64,000 bases of DNA from Pantoea agglomerans (GCF_020149765.1 NZ_CP083809.1:744001-808000); one strand, 5' to 3'. Positions 1 through 10,111 are shown, numbered from the stretch's first letter. Notes: generated by a model not told the origin, from the letters alone. A program made the numbers and translations.

Positions 1-14
1 CTGGGACACAGGAA

Positions 15-63
15 CCCCGTTGATATAGTCGCTGATTAAGCAACTATATCATTCACAACGGGG
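15..63. repeat. Imperfect long inverted repeat beyond the 6S RNA 3' end
   Basis: Bases 15-22 pair with 56-63 (8 bp) and 23-29 pair with 43-49 (7 bp), with a 6-nt bulge at 50-55 and a 13-nt loop. It lies just past the 3' end of 6S RNA, where the 6S-fau spacer is expected in enterobacteria. No T-run follows on either strand, so it does not look like a simple intrinsic terminator. It may be a processing or leader hairpin; the function is unknown. Confidence 0.5.
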
Positions 64-86
64 AAAGACAGATGCAGAACAGAAGG

Positions 87-270
87 AGATCTCCGAGATG
101 CCGCCGCAGGCTGTAACCCTTGAACCCTTGGTTCAAGGTGAATGTGCCGTCGCAACCATCAGGCTTCTCGGACGAACCGAGCATGCTCACAGGTTACAGA
201 GCGCCACACTCTGTTGGTATGAAATATCGGCTCAGGGGACTGGCCCGCTTGCAAACATCTCAGAGAAAAT
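87..270 (-). ncRNA. ssrS: 6S RNA (SsrS)
   Basis: 6S RNA binds sigma70 RNA polymerase holoenzyme by mimicking an open promoter and represses many promoters in stationary phase. The minus strand closely follows the E. coli 6S sequence: the 5' and 3' ends pair (the ATTTTCTCTGAGATG side with the CATCTCGGAGAT side), and the conserved TTGAACCAAGGGTTCAAGG and GAGCATGCTCGGTTCGTCCG segments are present. The predicted length is about 184 nt, the family's usual size. It lies 38 nt downstream of zapA on the same strand, which is the enterobacterial order zapA-ssrS-fau. fau itself would lie to the left of base 1 and is not visible. The ends are approximate, by alignment from memory. Confidence 0.95.
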
Positions 271-308
271 GGACTTCACCGTTGCCGCTGCGCAGCAACC
301 ATAAAGTA

Positions 309-638
309 TTATTCGAACTTCGCACCCTGGCGGTCGGTTATGCGACCTTGCTCAACAAGAGCCTGTTCAATTGTCTGCTGCAGGATACGGATACGTTGTT
401 CCATATTAGCAGCATAATCGCGCGTTTTCATTTTCTCTTGCGCCAGTTCGTGGCAAATGTTTAACGCGGCAATGAACACCAGTTGCTCGGTATTTGTGAC
501 TCTAGTGCGAACTTTTAAATCTTGCAACCGTTGATTGAGGTCATCGGCAGCCGCATTCAGCGCATCTTGCTGTTCAGGCGGACAATTCACTCTCAATGAA
601 CGACCAAAAATTTGTATATCTACTGGTTGTGCAGACAT
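309..638 (-). CDS. zapA: Cell division protein ZapA
   Basis: ZapA binds FtsZ and cross-links protofilaments, which stabilises the Z ring at midcell. The 109-residue product is nearly identical to E. coli ZapA (109 aa): an N-terminal FtsZ-binding globular part ([15 protein letters not shown]...) followed by a C-terminal coiled coil that forms the tetramer. The start at 638 is chosen because it matches the family N-terminus and follows a strong AGGAAGGTGG ribosome binding site. A start 48 nt upstream (686) is also in frame but would add 16 non-conserved residues. It is divergent from ygfB and is followed by 6S RNA. Confidence 0.97.
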   Translation of the reverse strand: MSAQPVDIQIFGRSLRVNCPPEQQDALNAAADDLNQRLQDLKVRTRVTNTEQLVFIAALNICHELAQEKMKTRDYAANMEQRIRILQQTIEQALVEQGRITDRQGAKFE

Positions 639-808
639 GCCACCTTCCTGACTGATTACTTCGCCCGCAGCTCCCTTCAGACTCAATGCTTTGGGAGGCG
701 GGCAACTATATAGACCCGCGAAATAACTTACAACCCCTTTTCTGGAAACCTTGAGGCAGCTAGTGGTAGCATAACACGAACTTATTCTGCCAACGACGAC
801 GAATACTT
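639..808. promoter_or_regulatory. Divergent zapA/ygfB intergenic region
   Basis: This 170-bp spacer separates the divergent starts of zapA and ygfB and must hold promoters for both. AT-rich stretches lie around 706-735 and 770-785. I cannot assign a -10/-35 pair with confidence. No gene is seen in it. Confidence 0.4.
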
Positions 809-1387
809 ATGTCTTTACAGAACGCAACCCCCGATTACAACGCGCTGGCTTCGGCGCTCTCTCAACAGGGCGTGGGGATGACGCCAGCAGAAATGCATGG
901 CCTGCTTAGCGGCATTCTGTGCGGCGGCAATCAGGACGCCAGCTGGAAAACGCTGGTGCACGATCTGACCAATGAAGGCATGGCGTTCTCTCAGGGGCTG
1001 GCGCTGCCGCTTCAGGCGCTGCGCGACAGCACCGCCGATACGCTGGAAGAGGAAGGCTACCTGTTTCAGCTGATGCTGCCGGACGACGACGATATCAGCG
1101 TCTTCGACCGCGCCGACGCGCTGGCGGGCTGGGTTAACCACTTTCTGCTCGGCCTGGGCGTCACGCAGCCGAAGCTGGAGAAAGTCACCGGTGAAACCGG
1201 CGAAGCGATTGACGATCTGCGCACCATCGCCCAGCTCGGCTATGATGAAGATGAAGACCAGGAAGAGCTGGAGCAGTCGCTGGAAGAGGTGATTGAATAT
1301 GTGCGCGTGGCGGCGCTGCTATGCCACGATACCTTCACGCGCCCGAAGCCTACCGCCCCCGAAGTGAAAAAACCGACGCTACACTAA
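809..1387 (+). CDS. ygfB: UPF0149 family protein YgfB
   Basis: The 192-aa product is the same length as E. coli YgfB and has the same conserved block ([20 protein letters not shown]) and acidic [10 protein letters not shown] stretch near residues 150-160. It is a small, all-helical, acidic protein of the UPF0149/YecA-like family. Its core function is not settled. In Pseudomonas the homologue is reported to affect expression of a beta-lactam resistance pathway, but that cannot be carried over here. It lies 50 bp upstream of pepP and is probably the first gene of the ygfB-pepP-ubiH-ubiI operon. Confidence 0.93.
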   Translation: MSLQNATPDYNALASALSQQGVGMTPAEMHGLLSGILCGGNQDASWKTLVHDLTNEGMAFSQGLALPLQALRDSTADTLEEEGYLFQLMLPDDDDISVFDRADALAGWVNHFLLGLGVTQPKLEKVTGETGEAIDDLRTIAQLGYDEDEDQEELEQSLEEVIEYVRVAALLCHDTFTRPKPTAPEVKKPTLH

Positions 1388-1437
1388 GCCAGATATCTCA
1401 GGGCGCGAGCGCGCCCGTTTCTACAGGGAGTGCAAAC

Positions 1438-2760
1438 ATGATTTCTCTGGACAGGTTCCAGCAGCGTCGCCAGGCGCTACTGGCGAAAATGGCTCCCGGC
1501 AGCGCCGCCTTGATCTTTGCCGCGCCGGAGGTGACCCGCAGCAACGACAGCGAATATCCCTTCCGGCAGAACAGCGACTTCTGGTATTTCACCGGCTTCA
1601 ACGAGCCGCAGGCGCTGCTGGTGCTGATAAAAAGCGACGAGACCCACAATCATAGCGTGCTGTTCAACCGCGTGCGGGACCTCACGGCGGAGATCTGGTT
1701 CGGCCGTCGGCTGGGTCAGGATGCCGCCCCTGAAAAGCTGGGGGTCGATCGCGCGCTGCCCTGGGAAGATATCGCCCAGCAGCTGCATCTGCTGTTGAAC
1801 GGGCTGGACGTGGTCTATCACGCGCAGGGTGAATATGCGGAAGCGGATGCGCTGGTATTCGCGGCGCTGGATAAACTGCGCCGCGGCTTTCGCCAGAATT
1901 TCAGCGCGCCGGCGACCCTCACCGACTGGCGTCCCTGGGTGCATGAAATGCGTCTGTTCAAGGATGAAGAGGAGATAGCGCTCCTGCGCCGCGCCGGGCA
2001 AATCAGCGCGCTGGCGCATACCCGCGCCATGGAGGCGTGCCGTCCTGGCCTGTTCGAGTATCATCTGGAAGGCGAAATCCACTACGTCTTCAACCGCCAC
2101 GGCGCGCGCTTTCCCTCCTATAACACCATCGTCGGCTCAGGCGAAAACGGCTGTATCCTCCACTACACCGAAAATGAGAGCGAGCTGCGCGACGGCGATC
2201 TGGTGCTGATTGACGCGGGCTGCGAATTCCACGGCTACGCCGGCGATATTACCCGCACCTTCCCGGTCAACGGCAAATTCAGCGCGCCCCAGCGCGCCAT
2301 TTACGACATTGTGCTCGCCTCGCTTGAAAAAGCGCTGGCGCTCTTCCGTCCCGGCGTCAGCATTCGTGACGTTAATGAGGAGGTGGTGCGCATTATGGTC
2401 AGCGGCCTGGTGGAGCTGGGCATTCTGCAGGGCGACGTCGAAACGCTGATCGCCGAAGAGGCGCATCGCCAGTTCTTTATGCACGGCCTGAGCCACTGGC
2501 TGGGTCTCGACGTGCATGACGTCGGCCACTACGGCACCCCGTCGCGCGACCGCATTCTGGAGCCGGGGATGGTGCTGACCGTGGAGCCGGGGCTCTATAT
2601 CGCACCGGATGCCGATGTGCCTGCGGCCTATCGCGGCATCGGCATTCGCATCGAAGATGACATCCTGATCACCGCAGCGGGCAATGAGAATCTCACCGAC
2701 AGCGTGGTCAAGGACGCGGATGCAATCGAGGCGCTGATGGCAGCGGCGCGTCAGCCATGA
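1438..2760 (+). CDS. pepP: Xaa-Pro aminopeptidase PepP
   Basis: PepP is a cytoplasmic dimanganese aminopeptidase that removes the N-terminal residue before proline. The 440-aa product matches E. coli PepP (441 aa) throughout. The N-terminal creatinase-like domain spans about 1-170 and the pita-bread catalytic domain about 175-435. Metal ligands are visible: two Asp in DAGCEFHGYAGDITRTF, His in FMHGLSHWLGLDVHD, and Glu in TVEPG and RIEDD. The ATG at 1438 is chosen over the longer frame from 1321, which runs back into ygfB; the GGGAG before it is a plausible ribosome site. The stop overlaps the ubiH start (ATGA), which indicates translational coupling. Confidence 0.97.
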   Translation: MISLDRFQQRRQALLAKMAPGSAALIFAAPEVTRSNDSEYPFRQNSDFWYFTGFNEPQALLVLIKSDETHNHSVLFNRVRDLTAEIWFGRRLGQDAAPEKLGVDRALPWEDIAQQLHLLLNGLDVVYHAQGEYAEADALVFAALDKLRRGFRQNFSAPATLTDWRPWVHEMRLFKDEEEIALLRRAGQISALAHTRAMEACRPGLFEYHLEGEIHYVFNRHGARFPSYNTIVGSGENGCILHYTENESELRDGDLVLIDAGCEFHGYAGDITRTFPVNGKFSAPQRAIYDIVLASLEKALALFRPGVSIRDVNEEVVRIMVSGLVELGILQGDVETLIAEEAHRQFFMHGLSHWLGLDVHDVGHYGTPSRDRILEPGMVLTVEPGLYIAPDADVPAAYRGIGIRIEDDILITAAGNENLTDSVVKDADAIEALMAAARQP

Positions 2761-3935
2761 GGGTTATTATCGCCGGAGGTGGCATGACCGGCGCGACGCT
2801 GGCGCTGGCCATTTCCCACCTTACGCAAGGGCAGCTGCCGGTCACGCTGATTGAGAACAGCGCGCCCGACAGCCGCGCCCATCCAGGGTATGACAGCCGC
2901 GCCATCGCGCTGGCCGCCGGCACCCGTCAGCAGCTGATCGATATCGATCTCTGGCGCAGCATTGAAAAGTACGCCACGCCGATTACCGATATCCACGTCT
3001 CCGATCGCGGCCATGCTGGCTTCGTCACGCTGGAGGCCGGAACCTATCAGATCCCGGCGCTCGGCTACGTCGTCGAGCTTTTTGCCGTAGGCCGGCAGCT
3101 GTTCGAGCGGCTGAAAAGCGCGCCGGGCGTAACGCTACGCTGTCCGGCGCGCGTTATCGACGCGCAGCGCAGCCAGGATAGCGTCCAGGTAACGCTGGAG
3201 GGGGGCGAACAGCTGGAGGGCGCGCTGCTGGTGGCCGCAGACGGCTCTCGCTCGCCGCTTGCTGCCTCGTTCGGCATTCAGTGGCAGCGCGAGGATTATC
3301 AGCAGCTGGCGACCATCGCCAACGTCTCTACGCAGCTGCCGCATCAGGGACGCGCCTTTGAGCGCTTCACCGAACATGGCCCGCTGGCGCTGCTGCCGAT
3401 GTCGGACAATCGCCTGTCGCTGGTATGGTGTCATCCGCTCTCGGCGCGCGCAGAAGTAGAGCGCTGGAGCGACAGCGAATTTCTGGCGCAGCTGCAGCGC
3501 GCGTTTGGCTGGCGACTGGGGCGCTTTACCCAATGCGGCCAGCGCGAGAGCTATCCGCTGGCGCTGCAAAGCGCCGGGCAGCAGGTGTCGCATCGTCTGG
3601 CGCTGGTGGGCAACGCGGCGCAAACGCTGCACCCGATCGCCGGACAGGGCTTTAACCTCGGGCTGCGCGACGTTATGTCGCTGGCGGAAACCCTGGCGGC
3701 CGCGCATCGCCAGCAGCAGGATCCAGGCAGTTATGGGGTTCTGCATCGCTATCAGCAGCGCCGTCAGCCCGATCGCGCGGCGACGATCGGCATTACCGAC
3801 GGGCTGGTGCGGCTGTTCGCTAACCGCTACGCGCCGCTGGTGGCGGGACGAAATCTGGGGCTGATGACGATGGATCATCTGCCGTGGCTGCGTAATCAAC
3901 TGGCCGAGCGCACGCTTGGCTGGGTTAAGCGTTAA
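2757..3935 (+). CDS. ubiH: 2-octaprenyl-6-methoxyphenol hydroxylase UbiH
   Basis: UbiH is an FAD monooxygenase that hydroxylates C1 of the ubiquinone ring precursor. The 392-aa product has the E. coli length. It shows the N-terminal dinucleotide-binding motif IAGGGMTGATLALA, the mid-protein VAADGSRS (DG) motif, and the C-terminal FAD motif VGNAAQTLHPIAGQGFNLG. The Asn in place of Asp in the usual GD motif is also found in E. coli UbiH. It starts inside the pepP stop codon and is followed 13 bp later by its paralogue ubiI, so the pair is co-transcribed. Confidence 0.96.
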   Translation: MRVIIAGGGMTGATLALAISHLTQGQLPVTLIENSAPDSRAHPGYDSRAIALAAGTRQQLIDIDLWRSIEKYATPITDIHVSDRGHAGFVTLEAGTYQIPALGYVVELFAVGRQLFERLKSAPGVTLRCPARVIDAQRSQDSVQVTLEGGEQLEGALLVAADGSRSPLAASFGIQWQREDYQQLATIANVSTQLPHQGRAFERFTEHGPLALLPMSDNRLSLVWCHPLSARAEVERWSDSEFLAQLQRAFGWRLGRFTQCGQRESYPLALQSAGQQVSHRLALVGNAAQTLHPIAGQGFNLGLRDVMSLAETLAAAHRQQQDPGSYGVLHRYQQRRQPDRAATIGITDGLVRLFANRYAPLVAGRNLGLMTMDHLPWLRNQLAERTLGWVKR

Positions 3936-3948
3936 CTAAGGGGCACCG

Positions 3949-5151
3949 ATGCAAAGTTTTGATGTGGTTATCGCCGGCGGCGGCATGGTAGGACTGGCGG
4001 TCGCCTGCGGTTTGCAGGGCAGCGGGCTGCGCGTCGCCGTGCTGGAAAAAACGGCGGAGCCGCAGTTTGACGTCAGCGCGCCGCCGTCGGTGCGCGTGTC
4101 GGCGATCAACGCCGCCAGCGAGCGGCTGCTGCAGAAGCTGGACGTCTGGTCCGATATTCTGGCGCGGCGCGCCAGCGCCTATCACGGCATGGAGGTGTGG
4201 GATCGCGACAGTTTCGGCGCTATCAGCTTCAACGACGATCGGCAGGGGCTGACCCATCTGGGACATATTGTGGAAAACCCGGCGATCCACAGCGCGCTCT
4301 GGCAGCGCGCCAGCCGCTGCAGTGACGTGACGCTTATGGCACCCTCGCAGCTGCAGCAGGTGGCGTTCGGCGAAAACGAAGCCTTCGTCACCCTGGAGAA
4401 TGGCGAGATGCTCACCGCGCGCCTGCTGATTGCCGCCGACGGCGCCAACTCCTGGCTGCGCAATAAAGCGGATATCCCCTTAACCTTCTGGGATTACGAT
4501 CATCATGCGCTGGTGGCGAATATTCGCACCGAGCTGCCCCATGACGCGGTGGCGCGCCAGGTTTTCCACGGCGACGGCATTCTGGCATTTTTGCCGATGC
4601 AGGATCCGCACCTGAGCTCTATCGTCTGGTCGCTGTCGCCGCAGGAGGCGAGCCGTCTGGCGAGCATGCCGCAGGCGCTGTTTAATCAGCAGCTGGCAGT
4701 GGCGTTTGATATGCGCCTCGGCCTCTGCCATCTGGAGAGCGAGCGTAAATCCTTCCCGCTGATGGCGCGCTATGCTCGCAATTTCGCGGCGCACCGGCTG
4801 GCGCTGGTAGGCGACGCCGCGCATACCATCCACCCGCTGGCGGGGCAGGGCGTCAATCTCGGCTTTATGGACGCGGCGGAGCTGATTGGCGAAATCCGCC
4901 GCCTGCACCAGCAGGGCAAGGATATCGGCCAGCATCTCTATCTGCGTCGCTACGAGCGCAGCCGCAAACAGAGCGCGGCGCTGATGCTGGCGGGCATGCA
5001 GGGCTTTCGCGAGCTGTTTGCCGGTACCCATCCGGCGAAGAAGCTGCTGCGCGATCTGGGGCTGAAGCTGGCGGATACGCTGCCGGGCGTCAAACCCGCG
5101 ATGCTGCGTCAGGCGATGGGGCTGCACGATATGCCCGCCTGGCTGCGCTAA
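3949..5151 (+). CDS. ubiI: 2-octaprenylphenol hydroxylase UbiI (VisC)
   Basis: UbiI is the flavoprotein monooxygenase for C5 hydroxylation in aerobic ubiquinone synthesis. The 400-aa product begins MQSFDVVIAGGGMVGLAVAC (FAD Rossmann motif), carries IAADGANSWLR, and has LVGDAAHTIHPLAGQGVNLG with the standard GD motif. It matches E. coli UbiI/VisC over its whole length. It follows ubiH after 13 bp with an AAGGGGCACC ribosome site and is the last gene before an intrinsic terminator, so it ends the operon. Confidence 0.96.
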   Translation: MQSFDVVIAGGGMVGLAVACGLQGSGLRVAVLEKTAEPQFDVSAPPSVRVSAINAASERLLQKLDVWSDILARRASAYHGMEVWDRDSFGAISFNDDRQGLTHLGHIVENPAIHSALWQRASRCSDVTLMAPSQLQQVAFGENEAFVTLENGEMLTARLLIAADGANSWLRNKADIPLTFWDYDHHALVANIRTELPHDAVARQVFHGDGILAFLPMQDPHLSSIVWSLSPQEASRLASMPQALFNQQLAVAFDMRLGLCHLESERKSFPLMARYARNFAAHRLALVGDAAHTIHPLAGQGVNLGFMDAAELIGEIRRLHQQGKDIGQHLYLRRYERSRKQSAALMLAGMQGFRELFAGTHPAKKLLRDLGLKLADTLPGVKPAMLRQAMGLHDMPAWLR

Positions 5152-5171
5152 GCCGCGCGCTGCGTTACCTG

Positions 5172-5195
5172 AGCCAGCCTTGCGCTGGCTTTTTT
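5172..5195 (+). terminator. Intrinsic terminator of the pepP-ubiH-ubiI operon
   Basis: A 7-bp stem (AGCCAGC/GCTGGCT) with a 5-nt loop is followed by six T residues, 20 bp after the ubiI stop. Confidence 0.85.
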
Positions 5196-5593
5196 ACGCC
5201 TTTTGGATCCCTTTGCACCAAAAAGGAGCGGGGCTGCACCCTGAGCGAGCCTCGTTTGATTTATTCTAATTTCACCCCCTTCATCGCATTAGTTTTAGTT
5301 ATCCGATGTGCTGACCCGCCGGGCAGGTTGTTAACATTTTGCGCGCCATTGCTGATTATCTTGCTGCGCATAACGGTGATGCGCCTCTTTCCTGCGTGGC
5401 AAATCACAAAAACACAGTTAATTATGCTGTTGCCTTTGCGCACCCCTTAAAAGACATGCTTCAATTCGACCCTGTACAGCTTATGGTTAAATCGTCTTTT
5501 CAATGATAACGTCAGGGAAAAGAGAACGTTTGCGTCGGGCGCTCAGCAGGCTAACGCCCGCCCGAAACTTACCCGCTTCGCGACAGGATGGTT
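5196..5593 (+). promoter_or_regulatory. Long upstream region of gcvTHP
   Basis: About 400 bp without a credible gene precede gcvT. The short open frames on both strands have no ribosome site or family features. In E. coli this promoter is controlled by GcvA/GcvR, Lrp and PurR from a similarly long region. GcvA sites contain CTAAT; here CTAAT occurs at 5266-5270 and its reverse complement ATTAG at 5288-5292, a possible inverted pair. The region is AT-rich compared with its neighbours, fitting Lrp-type control. The promoter itself is not assigned. I do not see a glycine riboswitch. Confidence 0.5.
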
Positions 5594-6688
5594 ATGACTC
5601 AGCACACTCCGTTGTTTGAACAGCATCAGGCCTGCGGCGCCCGCATGGTGGACTTCCACGGCTGGATGATGCCGCTGCACTACGGCTCGCAAATAGACGA
5701 ACACCACGCCGTGCGTCAGGACGCCGGCATGTTCGACGTTTCGCATATGACTATCGTCGATTTGCACGGCGCCCAGACGCGCGACTTTCTGCGGCATCTG
5801 CTGGCGAACGACGTTGCCCGCCTGACGCAGCCCGGCAAAGCGCTCTACACCGGCATGCTGAACGCCTCTGGTGGCGTCATCGACGATTTGATTGTTTACT
5901 TTATGACCGAAGACTTCTTTCGTCTTGTCGTCAACTCGGCAACGCGCGAGAAAGATCTGGCATGGATTGGCGAGCACGCTCAGGCCTATGGCGTGGCGCT
6001 GACCGAGCGCGACGATCTGGCGCTTATCGCCGTGCAGGGACCGCAGGCGCAGCAGAAGGCGCAGACGCTGTTTAGCGCGGCGCAGCGCGACGCGGTGGCC
6101 GGGATGAAGCCCTTTTTCGGCGTACAGGCCGGCGACCTGTTTATCGCCACCACCGGCTACACCGGCGAAGCGGGCTATGAAATTGCGCTGCCTGCCGCTG
6201 CGGCCGCCGATTTCTGGCAGGGGCTGCTGGCAGCGGGCGTAAAGCCAGCGGGACTGGGCGCGCGCGACACGCTGCGTCTGGAAGCGGGCATGAACCTTTA
6301 CGGGCAAGAGATGGACGAAGGCGTCTCGCCGCTGGCGGCCAATATGGGCTGGACCATCTGCTGGGAGCCGGCCGATCGCGATTTTATCGGGCGCGAAGCG
6401 CTGGAGATGCAGCGTGAGAGAGGCACAGAAAAACTGGTTGGCCTGATCATGACGGAGAAAGGCGTGCTGCGCGGCGGCCAGCCGGTGCGCTTTACCGATG
6501 AGCAGGGCCAGCTGCAGCAGGGCGTTATCACCAGCGGCTCTTTTTCGCCGACGCTCGGCTACAGCATCGCGCTGGCGCGCGTGCCGGCCGGAATTGGCGA
6601 AAACGCTATCGTCGAGATCCGCCAGCGTGAACTGCCGGTAAAAGTAACCAAACCTGTTTTTGTACGCGGCGGCAAGCCGGTTCAGTAA
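5594..6688 (+). CDS. gcvT: Glycine cleavage system T protein (aminomethyltransferase)
   Basis: GcvT transfers the aminomethyl carbon from lipoylated GcvH to tetrahydrofolate, releasing ammonia and giving 5,10-methylene-THF. The 364-aa product equals E. coli GcvT in length, with the conserved opening [20 protein letters not shown] and the folate-domain block [11 protein letters not shown]. Two in-frame ATGs (5588, 5594) are available. 5594 is preferred because it gives the family length and a usable distance from the AGGATGG ribosome site. gcvH follows after 22 bp, so this is the first gene of gcvTHP. Confidence 0.97.
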   Translation: MTQHTPLFEQHQACGARMVDFHGWMMPLHYGSQIDEHHAVRQDAGMFDVSHMTIVDLHGAQTRDFLRHLLANDVARLTQPGKALYTGMLNASGGVIDDLIVYFMTEDFFRLVVNSATREKDLAWIGEHAQAYGVALTERDDLALIAVQGPQAQQKAQTLFSAAQRDAVAGMKPFFGVQAGDLFIATTGYTGEAGYEIALPAAAAADFWQGLLAAGVKPAGLGARDTLRLEAGMNLYGQEMDEGVSPLAANMGWTICWEPADRDFIGREALEMQRERGTEKLVGLIMTEKGVLRGGQPVRFTDEQGQLQQGVITSGSFSPTLGYSIALARVPAGIGENAIVEIRQRELPVKVTKPVFVRGGKPVQ

Positions 6689-6710
6689 TCTATTTTCAGG
6701 AGAAAGGGCG

Positions 6711-7097
6711 ATGAGCAATGTGCCAAACGAATTGAAATACCGTGACAGCCATGAGTGGGTGCGTAAGGAAGCGGACGGCACCTTTACCGTCGGCATCACC
6801 GAGCACGCTCAGGAGCTGCTGGGCGACATGGTCTTTGTCGATCTGCCGGAGGTCGGCAACAGCTACGCCGCTGGCGAAGAGTGTGCCGTCGCGGAATCGG
6901 TCAAAGCCGCGTCCGATATTTATGCCCCCGTCAGCGGCGAGATCGTCGCCGTTAATGACGCGCTGGGCGACGCGCCAGAGCTGGTCAACAGCGAGCCCTA
7001 CGCCGCTGGCTGGCTGTTCAAAATCAAACCCAGCGACGAATCCGAACTCGATTCGCTGCTGGATGCGGACGCCTACAAAGCCTCCATCGACGAATAA
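6711..7097 (+). CDS. gcvH: Glycine cleavage system H protein
   Basis: GcvH carries the lipoyl arm that shuttles the methylamine group from GcvP to GcvT and is reoxidised by dihydrolipoamide dehydrogenase. The product is 128 aa (E. coli 129). The lipoylation site is Lys65 in [15 protein letters not shown]. The start at 6711 follows an AGGAGAAAGGG ribosome site; the longer frame from 6660 would overlap gcvT and lacks support. The second gene of the operon, it is separated from gcvP by a hairpin with a short T-run. Confidence 0.97.
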   Translation: MSNVPNELKYRDSHEWVRKEADGTFTVGITEHAQELLGDMVFVDLPEVGNSYAAGEECAVAESVKAASDIYAPVSGEIVAVNDALGDAPELVNSEPYAAGWLFKIKPSDESELDSLLDADAYKASIDE

Positions 7098-7105
7098 GCA
7101 ACAGG

Positions 7106-7131
7106 GCGGCCAGGCCTCGCTGGCCGCTTTT
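7106..7131 (+). terminator. Terminator-like hairpin between gcvH and gcvP
   Basis: A perfect 8-bp GC-rich stem (GCGGCCAG/CTGGCCGC) with a 6-nt loop is followed by TTTT. The short T-run suggests partial termination or an mRNA-stabilising hairpin that would lower gcvP relative to gcvTH. This is inference. Confidence 0.6.
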
Positions 7132-7179
7132 CATCCCTTGCTTTCTCTGTACTCCAGCCCGATTCAGGATTGACTGCAA

Positions 7180-10053
7180 ATGACCCAGACTTTGAGCCAG
7201 CTCGAACACAACGGCGCCTTTATTGAACGCCATATCGGCCCTTCGCCGGAACAACAGGCTTTGATGCTGGAGGCGATCGGCGCCAGCTCGCTGGACGCGC
7301 TGATCGGCGCCATTGTGCCTGCCGACATCCAGCTGCCTGGCCCGCCCGCAGTCGGCGACGCGGCGACCGAGCAGCAGGCGCTGGCCGAGCTTAAAGCGAT
7401 CGCCAGTCAGAATCAGCGTTTTAAATCCTGGATCGGCATGGGCTACAGTGCGGTGGTCACGCCGCCGGTGATCCTGCGCAATATGCTGGAAAACCCGGGC
7501 TGGTACACCGCCTATACCCCCTATCAGCCGGAAGTGTCGCAGGGCCGCCTGGAGGCGCTGCTTAACTTTCAGCAGGTGACGCTCGATTTAACCGGTCTGG
7601 ACGTCGCCTCCGCCTCGCTGCTGGATGAAGCCACGGCGGCAGCGGAAGCGATGGCGATGGCGAAGCGCGTCAGCAAGCTTAAAAACGCCGGTAAATTCTT
7701 TATCGCGGACGATATCCATCCGCAAACGCTGGACGTGGTGCGCACCCGCGCCGAGACCTTTGGCTTCGAGCTGATTATCGACCGCGCCGACAAAGCGCTG
7801 GAGCACGAAGAGCTGTTCGGCGTGCTGCTGCAGCAGGTTGGCACCACCGGTGAAGCGCACGACTACGGCGCGCTGATCGCCGAGCTGAAAAACCGCAAAG
7901 TCGTGGTCAGCGTCGCGGCGGACTTTATGGCGCTGGTGATGCTGGAAGCGCCCGGCAAGCAGGGCGCAGATATCGTGTTTGGATCGGCGCAGCGCTTCGG
8001 CGTGCCGATGGGCTACGGCGGGCCGCACGCCGCCTTTTTCGCCAGCCGCGACGAGCACAAGCGCTCAATGCCGGGCCGCATTATCGGCGTGTCGCGCGAC
8101 GCCGCGGGCAATACCGCGCTGCGCATGGCGATGCAGACGCGCGAGCAGCATATCCGCCGTGAAAAGGCGAACTCGAACATCTGTACCTCACAGGTGCTGC
8201 TTGCCAATATCGCTGGCCTCTACGCGGTTTACCACGGTCCGAAAGGGCTGAAGCGCATCGCCTCCCGCATCCATCGTCTCACCACCATTCTGGCAACCGG
8301 GCTGCAAAACGGCGGGCTGAAGCTGCGCCACAACAGCTGGTTCGACACCCTGACGGTCGAGGTTGAGGACAAAGGCGCGGTGCTCAGCCGCGCGCAGAGC
8401 TTCGGCGTTAACCTGCGCAGCGATATTCATCACGCGGTCGGCATCACGCTGGACGAAACCACGCGCCGTGAAGATGTGCAGGCGCTGTTCGCCATTTTGC
8501 TGGGCGATGAGCACGGCCAGGATATCGATAAGCTGGACGCCGCCGTCGCGGCCGACAGCCAGGCGATCCCCGCCGCGCTGCAGCGCCAGAGCGCCATCCT
8601 GACCCATCCGGTCTTCAACCGTTATCACAGTGAAACGGAGATGATGCGCTACATGCACAGCCTGGAGAAAAAGGATCTGGCGCTGAACCAGGCGATGATC
8701 CCGCTCGGCTCCTGCACCATGAAGCTGAACGCCGCCGCTGAGATGATCCCCATCACCTGGCCGGAGTTCGCCGAACTGCATCCGTTCTGCCCGGCGGAGC
8801 AGGCCACGGGCTATCTGCAGATGATCGGCCAGCTGTCGCAGTGGCTGGTGCAGCTCACCGGCTATGACGCGCTCTGCATGCAGCCAAACTCCGGCGCGCA
8901 GGGCGAATACGCTGGCCTGCTGGCGATCCGTCGCTATCACGAAAGCCGCAACGAAGGGACGCGCAACCTCTGCCTGATCCCCAGCTCCGCGCACGGCACT
9001 AACCCCGCTTCAGCACAGATGGCGGGTATGGAAGTGGTGGTGGTGGCCTGCGACAAGCAGGGTAATATCGACCTCGGTGACCTGCGCGAAAAAGCGGCGC
9101 AGGCTGGCGAGCAGCTCTCCTGCATTATGGTGACCTATCCCTCAACGCACGGCGTCTATGAAGAGACCATCCGTGAAGTGTGCCAGATCGTGCATCAGTA
9201 TGGCGGTCAGGTTTATCTCGACGGCGCCAATATGAACGCCCAGGTAGGCATTACCACGCCGGGCTATATCGGCGCGGACGTGTCGCACCTCAACCTGCAT
9301 AAAACCTTCTGCATCCCGCACGGCGGCGGCGGCCCGGGCATGGGGCCGATCGGCGTGAAGGCGCACCTGGCGCCCTTTGTGCCGGGCCACAGCGTGGTGC
9401 AGATCGAGGAGATGCTGACGCAGCAGGGGGCGGTATCGGCGGCGCCGTTTGGCAGCGCCTCTATCCTGCCGATTAGCTGGATGTATATTCGCATGATGGG
9501 GGCCGAAGGTCTGAAGCGTGCCAGTCAGGTCGCGATTCTTAACGCCAACTATATCGCCAGCCGTTTGCAGTCAGCCTATCCTGTTCTCTATGCCGGCCGC
9601 GACGGCCGCGTGGCGCATGAGTGCATTCTCGACATTCGCCCGCTGAAAGAGCAGACCGGCATCAGCGAGCTGGATATCGCCAAGCGTCTTATCGATTACG
9701 GTTTTCATGCGCCGACCATGTCGTTCCCGGTCGCCGGCACCCTGATGGTGGAGCCGACCGAATCTGAGAGCAAAATCGAGCTGGATCGCTTTATCGACGC
9801 GATGCTCTCTATCCGCATGGAGATTGACCGGGTAGCCGACGGCGAATGGCCGGCGGACGATAACCCGCTGGTGAACGCGCCGCATACCCAGACCGAAATC
9901 GTCAGCGAGTGGAATCACCCCTACAGCCGCGAGCTGGCGGTTTTCCCGGCAGGCAGCGACAATAAATACTGGCCGACGGTGAAGCGCCTCGACGACGTGT
10001 TCGGCGATCGCAACCTGTTCTGCTCCTGCGTGCCGATGAGCGATTATCAGTAA
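7180..10053 (+). CDS. gcvP: Glycine dehydrogenase (decarboxylating) P protein
   Basis: GcvP is the PLP-dependent P protein. It decarboxylates glycine and loads the methylamine group on the GcvH lipoyl arm. The single 957-aa chain has the E. coli length and joins the two halves that are separate subunits in some bacteria. The PLP lysine is Lys708 in the motif [20 protein letters not shown]. The Gly-rich loop and the C-terminal EPTESE motif are present. The third gene of the glycine cleavage operon, it is followed by a clear terminator. Confidence 0.97.
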   Translation: MTQTLSQLEHNGAFIERHIGPSPEQQALMLEAIGASSLDALIGAIVPADIQLPGPPAVGDAATEQQALAELKAIASQNQRFKSWIGMGYSAVVTPPVILRNMLENPGWYTAYTPYQPEVSQGRLEALLNFQQVTLDLTGLDVASASLLDEATAAAEAMAMAKRVSKLKNAGKFFIADDIHPQTLDVVRTRAETFGFELIIDRADKALEHEELFGVLLQQVGTTGEAHDYGALIAELKNRKVVVSVAADFMALVMLEAPGKQGADIVFGSAQRFGVPMGYGGPHAAFFASRDEHKRSMPGRIIGVSRDAAGNTALRMAMQTREQHIRREKANSNICTSQVLLANIAGLYAVYHGPKGLKRIASRIHRLTTILATGLQNGGLKLRHNSWFDTLTVEVEDKGAVLSRAQSFGVNLRSDIHHAVGITLDETTRREDVQALFAILLGDEHGQDIDKLDAAVAADSQAIPAALQRQSAILTHPVFNRYHSETEMMRYMHSLEKKDLALNQAMIPLGSCTMKLNAAAEMIPITWPEFAELHPFCPAEQATGYLQMIGQLSQWLVQLTGYDALCMQPNSGAQGEYAGLLAIRRYHESRNEGTRNLCLIPSSAHGTNPASAQMAGMEVVVVACDKQGNIDLGDLREKAAQAGEQLSCIMVTYPSTHGVYEETIREVCQIVHQYGGQVYLDGANMNAQVGITTPGYIGADVSHLNLHKTFCIPHGGGGPGMGPIGVKAHLAPFVPGHSVVQIEEMLTQQGAVSAAPFGSASILPISWMYIRMMGAEGLKRASQVAILNANYIASRLQSAYPVLYAGRDGRVAHECILDIRPLKEQTGISELDIAKRLIDYGFHAPTMSFPVAGTLMVEPTESESKIELDRFIDAMLSIRMEIDRVADGEWPADDNPLVNAPHTQTEIVSEWNHPYSRELAVFPAGSDNKYWPTVKRLDDVFGDRNLFCSCVPMSDYQ

Positions 10054-10074
10054 ACGCCACGCAACACTGCTATC

Positions 10075-10100
10075 AAGGGCCGCTTATCCGGCCCTTTTTT
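10075..10100 (+). terminator. Intrinsic terminator of gcvTHP
   Basis: An 8-bp stem (AAGGGCCG/CGGCCCTT) with a 6-nt loop is followed by an unbroken T-run. It lies 21 bp after the gcvP stop and only about 12 bp before the ygfF start, so ygfF is transcribed by readthrough or from a promoter inside gcvP. Confidence 0.85.
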
Positions 10101-10111
10101 ATGGAGAAAAT

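Noticed and set aside
120..464. Short plus-strand frames over 6S RNA and the zapA 3' end
   Set aside because: The sequence is 6S RNA and zapA on the other strand; no ribosome site.
5256..5450. 64-codon frame in the gcvT leader
   Set aside because: No ribosome site and hydrophobic random composition; the region is regulatory.
5196..5593. Glycine riboswitch upstream of gcvT
   Set aside because: No tandem aptamer-like conserved sequence is recognisable, and enterobacterial gcvTHP is controlled by GcvA, Lrp and PurR.
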